A DNA stretch of 64,000 nt from Corynebacterium dentalis (GTDB lineage: Bacteria; Actinomycetota; Actinomycetes; Mycobacteriales; Mycobacteriaceae), in NCBI RefSeq assembly GCF_900232865.1, contig NZ_OCTS01000004.1, forward strand, positions 1-64,000, in the 5' to 3' direction. Positions 61,231 through 64,000 of the stretch are shown here, piece by piece. The translations under genes and the position numbers were made by a program. The notes below the pieces were generated by a model. It was not told the origin of the DNA. It searched no databases and worked only from the letters and a program-made list of their open reading frames with translations. The first letter of the stretch is position 1; each line of letters starts with the position of its first letter.

Positions 61231-62301
61231 ATGCCCACACGCCCAACCCGTGCCCTCGCCTGGCTCGTCGCGCTGCTGATCGCAGCGGCTGCCAGCATCA
61301 TCGCGGGTATCTGCCTGGGCCCCACCAGCGTCACCATTCCCCAAGCCCTCGGCGTGCTCGGCCATCACCTCCCCCAAACCCTCTCCGGCACTGCACCCGC
61401 ACACACCACGCCCTGGCCCACGGATAGCACCGCGGATTCCATTGTCTGGCAGCTGCGCACTCCCCGCGTGATCCTGGCCGCCACCGTTGGCGCAGCCCTG
61501 GCCGTCACGGGCATGGTGCTGCAGGCGGTGGTGAGAAACTTGCTGGCAGACCCTTATATTCTTGGCATTCATTCCGGCGCCAGCTGTGGTGCCGCAGCCG
61601 CGATCGTGTTGGGCATCGGCGCACAGTTCGGCGATTACGCCCTCCAGGGCTCCGCATTTCTCGGCGCGCTCGCAGCCACCGCGATTGTCTTCGGCGTGGC
61701 GATGTCCACCGGACGCCTGTCTTCCCTGCGCGTCCTGCTGACCGGCGTGGCCATCGGCTACGCCCTGTCCGCCGCCACCAGTTTCCTCATCTTCGCCTCT
61801 GATTCCGCCGAGGCCAGCCGTTCGGTCATGTTCTGGCTTCTCGGCTCACTCGGCCTCGCGACCTTCGATGGCACCCTCCTGGTCACCCTCATCGTCACCG
61901 CGGTGGTTGCCACGCTCTTCATCCTCCTGTCCCCGCGCATCGATGCCCTGTCTTCCGGCGACGCCATCTCCCTGGCCGTCGGCATCAACCCCAACGTCCT
62001 GCGGGCTATCTTGCTGGGCCTGAGTAGCCTACTCATCGGCGTGGTGGTGGCGATGTCCGGAGCCATCGGCTTCATCGGCCTGATCATCCCGCACATCGCG
62101 CGGCGCTTGGTGGGTGCCCGCCATCGCTGGGCGCTACCCATTTCCGCTGTTCTGGGTGCCATTCTCCTGCTCTGGGCGGACGTAGTTTCCCGCATGATTC
62201 TGGCCCCGCAGGAGATCCCCGTGGGCATTGTCACCGCACTGCTCGGAGCGCCGTTCATCATCCCTCTCATCAAGCGGGCCTACCCCGCGTCCTCGTCTTA
62301 A
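61231..62301 (+). CDS. FecCD-family ABC permease (iron or cobalamin type)
   Basis: A 356-residue permease with about nine to ten spans. It has QLRTPRVILAATVGAALAVT near residue 70, GMVLQAVVRNLLADPYILGI near 92 (the QxxxRNxLADP loop), the coupling loop GAIGFIGLIIPHIARRLVGA near 276 and PQEIPVGIVTALLGAPFIIP near 330. This is the BtuC/FecCD pattern, more canonical than the FatCD pair at 13.8-15.9 kb. A single permease gene suggests a homodimeric channel. It is first in the permease, binding protein, ATPase operon. Confidence 0.9.
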   Translation: MPTRPTRALAWLVALLIAAAASIIAGICLGPTSVTIPQALGVLGHHLPQTLSGTAPAHTTPWPTDSTADSIVWQLRTPRVILAATVGAALAVTGMVLQAVVRNLLADPYILGIHSGASCGAAAAIVLGIGAQFGDYALQGSAFLGALAATAIVFGVAMSTGRLSSLRVLLTGVAIGYALSAATSFLIFASDSAEASRSVMFWLLGSLGLATFDGTLLVTLIVTAVVATLFILLSPRIDALSSGDAISLAVGINPNVLRAILLGLSSLLIGVVVAMSGAIGFIGLIIPHIARRLVGARHRWALPISAVLGAILLLWADVVSRMILAPQEIPVGIVTALLGAPFIIPLIKRAYPASSS

Positions 62302-62313
62302 GTGGAGCCTCGC

Positions 62314-63324
62314 ATGTCTGTTTTCTCCCCGTTTTCTTCCCGTTATTCCCGACGCCAAACTCGCCCCACACTCGCAGCCCTGTCCATCGTGGGGCTGGTG
62401 ATTGTTGCGGGGTGTTCGAGCCTGGCGTCGGACAAGGAAGAAGGACAACAAACCACGGTGAGCAATTGCCACCATGAGGTCACCGTGGATTCGCCGCCGC
62501 AGCGCGTGATGACGATGGGTGCGGAATCGATCACCACGCTGGCGCACCTGGGGCAGCTGGACCGGGTGGTGAGCCGCGCGGGCGTGTATCCCAGCGAGTA
62601 TTTCGATTCCCAGACGATGGAGCAGATCAACCGGATTCCAGCGCTGACGGATCGCGTGAATGCCTCCGGCCACCTGCAGATCTCGGTGGAGGAAGTGCTC
62701 GCGCAGAACCCAGATTTGGTGCTCGGGGCCACGGAGACTGTGAACTACCAGGCGCTGCATCCGCGCGGGGTGCCCGTCATTGACGAGCCTGCCTATTGCG
62801 ACGGCATCGACGGCCCCACGACCTGGGACAACGTGTGGGATCAGGTGAACCTCTACGGAACGGTCTTCGCGGCACAGGACAGGGCAAAGGCGTACGTCGA
62901 GGAGCTGAAGACCCGCGTGGAGCAGGTGAAGAAGCAAGCCGAAGGGGAAGGCAAGACCGTCGCGGTGGTCTATCCGGAACTCGGCGGTGGCGTGCTGTAC
63001 GCCTATGGTTCGCGGTCGATGTCCAATCCGATGGTGGAAGCGGCAGGGCTAAGCAACGTGTTTGATTCCACCGACGACCGCGTCTTCGAGGTCAATCCGG
63101 AGGAGGTGGTTTCCCGCAATCCGGATGTGATTATCGCCCTGTATACGTCCGGTTCGGCGGACGATGTGGTGCGGGATGTGACTGAGCGCTCCGGGTTTGG
63201 CGATGTGGCCGCGGTCAAGGGCGGGCGCGTCATGCCGATGCTGCTGAACTTCGCGGAGCCCGCCACGCCGCTGTCCGTGGACGGGGTGGAGAAAATCGAT
63301 GCCTACCTGCGGGATCACCGATGA
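62314..63324 (+). CDS. Iron/cobalamin-type solute-binding lipoprotein
   Basis: A 336-residue type III binding protein. A twin-Arg-like basic N-terminus (SSRYSRRQTRPTLAA) precedes the hydrophobic segment and lipobox LVIVAGC (Cys near residue 35). The mature domain has SNCHHEVTVDSPPQRVMTMG near 53, ISVEEVLAQNPDLVLGATET near 128, VAVVYPELGGGVLYAYGSRS near 215 and VEKIDAYL at the end. ATG at 62314 is chosen because GGAG lies 7 bases upstream; GTG at 62302 would add four residues. Two dispersed-word copies lie in its first 130 bases (about 62348 and 62423), one coding for LASDKEE right after the lipobox. Confidence 0.88.
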   Translation: MSVFSPFSSRYSRRQTRPTLAALSIVGLVIVAGCSSLASDKEEGQQTTVSNCHHEVTVDSPPQRVMTMGAESITTLAHLGQLDRVVSRAGVYPSEYFDSQTMEQINRIPALTDRVNASGHLQISVEEVLAQNPDLVLGATETVNYQALHPRGVPVIDEPAYCDGIDGPTTWDNVWDQVNLYGTVFAAQDRAKAYVEELKTRVEQVKKQAEGEGKTVAVVYPELGGGVLYAYGSRSMSNPMVEAAGLSNVFDSTDDRVFEVNPEEVVSRNPDVIIALYTSGSADDVVRDVTERSGFGDVAAVKGGRVMPMLLNFAEPATPLSVDGVEKIDAYLRDHR

Positions 63325-64000
63325 GCTCTGCGGGAGGTATCGCGGTGCATGACCTTTCCGTGCGCCGCGGCAAGACGCTGGCTCTGCACTCCGTGGACGC
63401 CCAGCTAACGCGCAGCGAGGGGATCACCGGCATCGTGGGACCCAACGGTTCCGGCAAATCCACTTTGATTTCCGCGGTCTACGGGGCCTTAAAACCGATG
63501 GCGGGAAGAGTGACGGTCGACGGCACGGACGTGCGCGCCCTGTCCACCAGGGCGATCGCCCAAACCATCGGCGTGGTCACCCAAATGACACCTTCCGAGA
63601 TGCCCGTGAGCGTGTGGGATTACGTGGCTTTGGGGCGCTTGCCCCACCAGAACTGGATGGGTGTGAGCAGCCAAACCGACCGCGAGTGGGTCGACAGCGC
63701 GCTGGTCAGCGTGGGAATGCGCTCGCATGCCGGCAAGTCCTTGAATGAGCTTTCCGGCGGTGAGGCGCAACGCATCAATATCGCTCGCGCGCTAGCCCAG
63801 AACCCACGCTACCTACTGCTGGATGAGCCCACCAACCACCTGGACGTCCACTATCAGCATTCAATCCTGCAGCTGGTGCGCGACCTTGGTGTCCCCAGCG
63901 TGATGGTCTTGCATGACCTGAACCTGGCCGCGCGGTACTGCGATGAGGTCCTTTTGTTCGACTCTAGCACCCTCGCCCATGTCGGACCCGTCGCTGAGGT
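63321..64000 (+). CDS. ABC transporter ATP-binding protein (3' end outside window)
   Basis: The frame begins at ATG 63321, overlapping the binding-protein stop as ATGA, and is open to the window edge. It shows Walker A GIVGPNGSGKSTLISAVYGA near residue 35, Q-loop GVVTQMTPSEMPVSVWDYV near 85, signature NELSGGEAQRINIARALAQN near 138, Walker B RYLLLDEPTNHLDVHYQH near 160 and H-loop VMVLHDLNLAARYCDEVLLF near 195. It is the FecE/BtuD-type ATPase for the permease at 61231. About 226 residues are visible of an expected 250-270. Confidence 0.92.
   Translation, partial: MSSAGGIAVHDLSVRRGKTLALHSVDAQLTRSEGITGIVGPNGSGKSTLISAVYGALKPMAGRVTVDGTDVRALSTRAIAQTIGVVTQMTPSEMPVSVWDYVALGRLPHQNWMGVSSQTDREWVDSALVSVGMRSHAGKSLNELSGGEAQRINIARALAQNPRYLLLDEPTNHLDVHYQHSILQLVRDLGVPSVMVLHDLNLAARYCDEVLLFDSSTLAHVGPVAE

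Noticed and set aside
1-64000. CRISPR arrays, tRNA or rRNA genes, prophage and intact IS elements
   Set aside because: No regularly spaced direct repeats, cloverleaf sequences, rRNA signatures, phage structural genes or full transposases were seen.

Overview
The window is chromosomal DNA from a GC-rich actinobacterium, almost certainly a Corynebacterium. Supporting this are mycothiol biosynthesis (mshA), the senX3-regX3 phosphate two-component pair, the 33-residue ribosomal protein bS22 next to a BldC/excisionase-type HTH gene and proC, the hemA-hemC-hemD-hemB / hemL / cytochrome c maturation block, a menaquinone cluster and a DtxR-like iron operator. No rRNA, tRNA, CRISPR array, prophage or intact insertion sequence was seen. 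The species cannot be fixed from the sequence alone.

Layout. 0-8 kb: menaquinone genes menD (cut by the left edge), menC, menB, menE and menA, interrupted by a succinate-semialdehyde dehydrogenase-type gene. 8-10.3 kb: two small membrane-protein genes, then a decayed patch with a SUKH (SMI1/KNR4) relic and a serine-resolvase relic. 10.3-19.7 kb: dTDP-rhamnose genes (a phosphotransferase-like gene, rmlA, rmlC and, 5.5 kb away, rmlB) split by a siderophore ABC transporter under a likely DtxR box and by an MHS-family permease. 19.7-37.2 kb: cytochrome c maturation (ccsB, resB, ccdA, tlpA-like) and haem genes (hemL, hemB, hemD, hemC, hemA), with a large P-type-ATPase-like protein that has lost every catalytic motif and a frameshifted trypsin-like protease gene pointing the other way. 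37-47 kb: conserved actinobacterial housekeeping genes (HAD hydrolase, bS22, HTH, proC, ppx, regX3-senX3, gpmA). 47-61 kb: a SulP transporter, an ABC pair, YbjN, mshA, fadD, murB, an LmeA-like protein and deoC. 61-64 kb: a second iron/cobalamin-type ABC importer (cut by the right edge).

The signal that the genes do not explain is a dispersed 17-base word, consensus GAGTKTGGCGTCGGAAA. It occurs in many copies on both strands, inside and between genes, and often falls in protein linkers and termini. Its core TGGCGTCGGAA is present seven times exactly where base composition predicts well under one. It behaves like a genome-wide signal (uptake sequence, recombination or chromosome-organisation site) rather than like coding sequence. 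The second notable item is the pseudo-P-type ATPase in the haem/cytochrome c neighbourhood. Others are a 98-base inverted-repeat element after fadD, low-complexity expansions in MurB, and the absence of hemE/hemY from a haem cluster where related genomes carry them.
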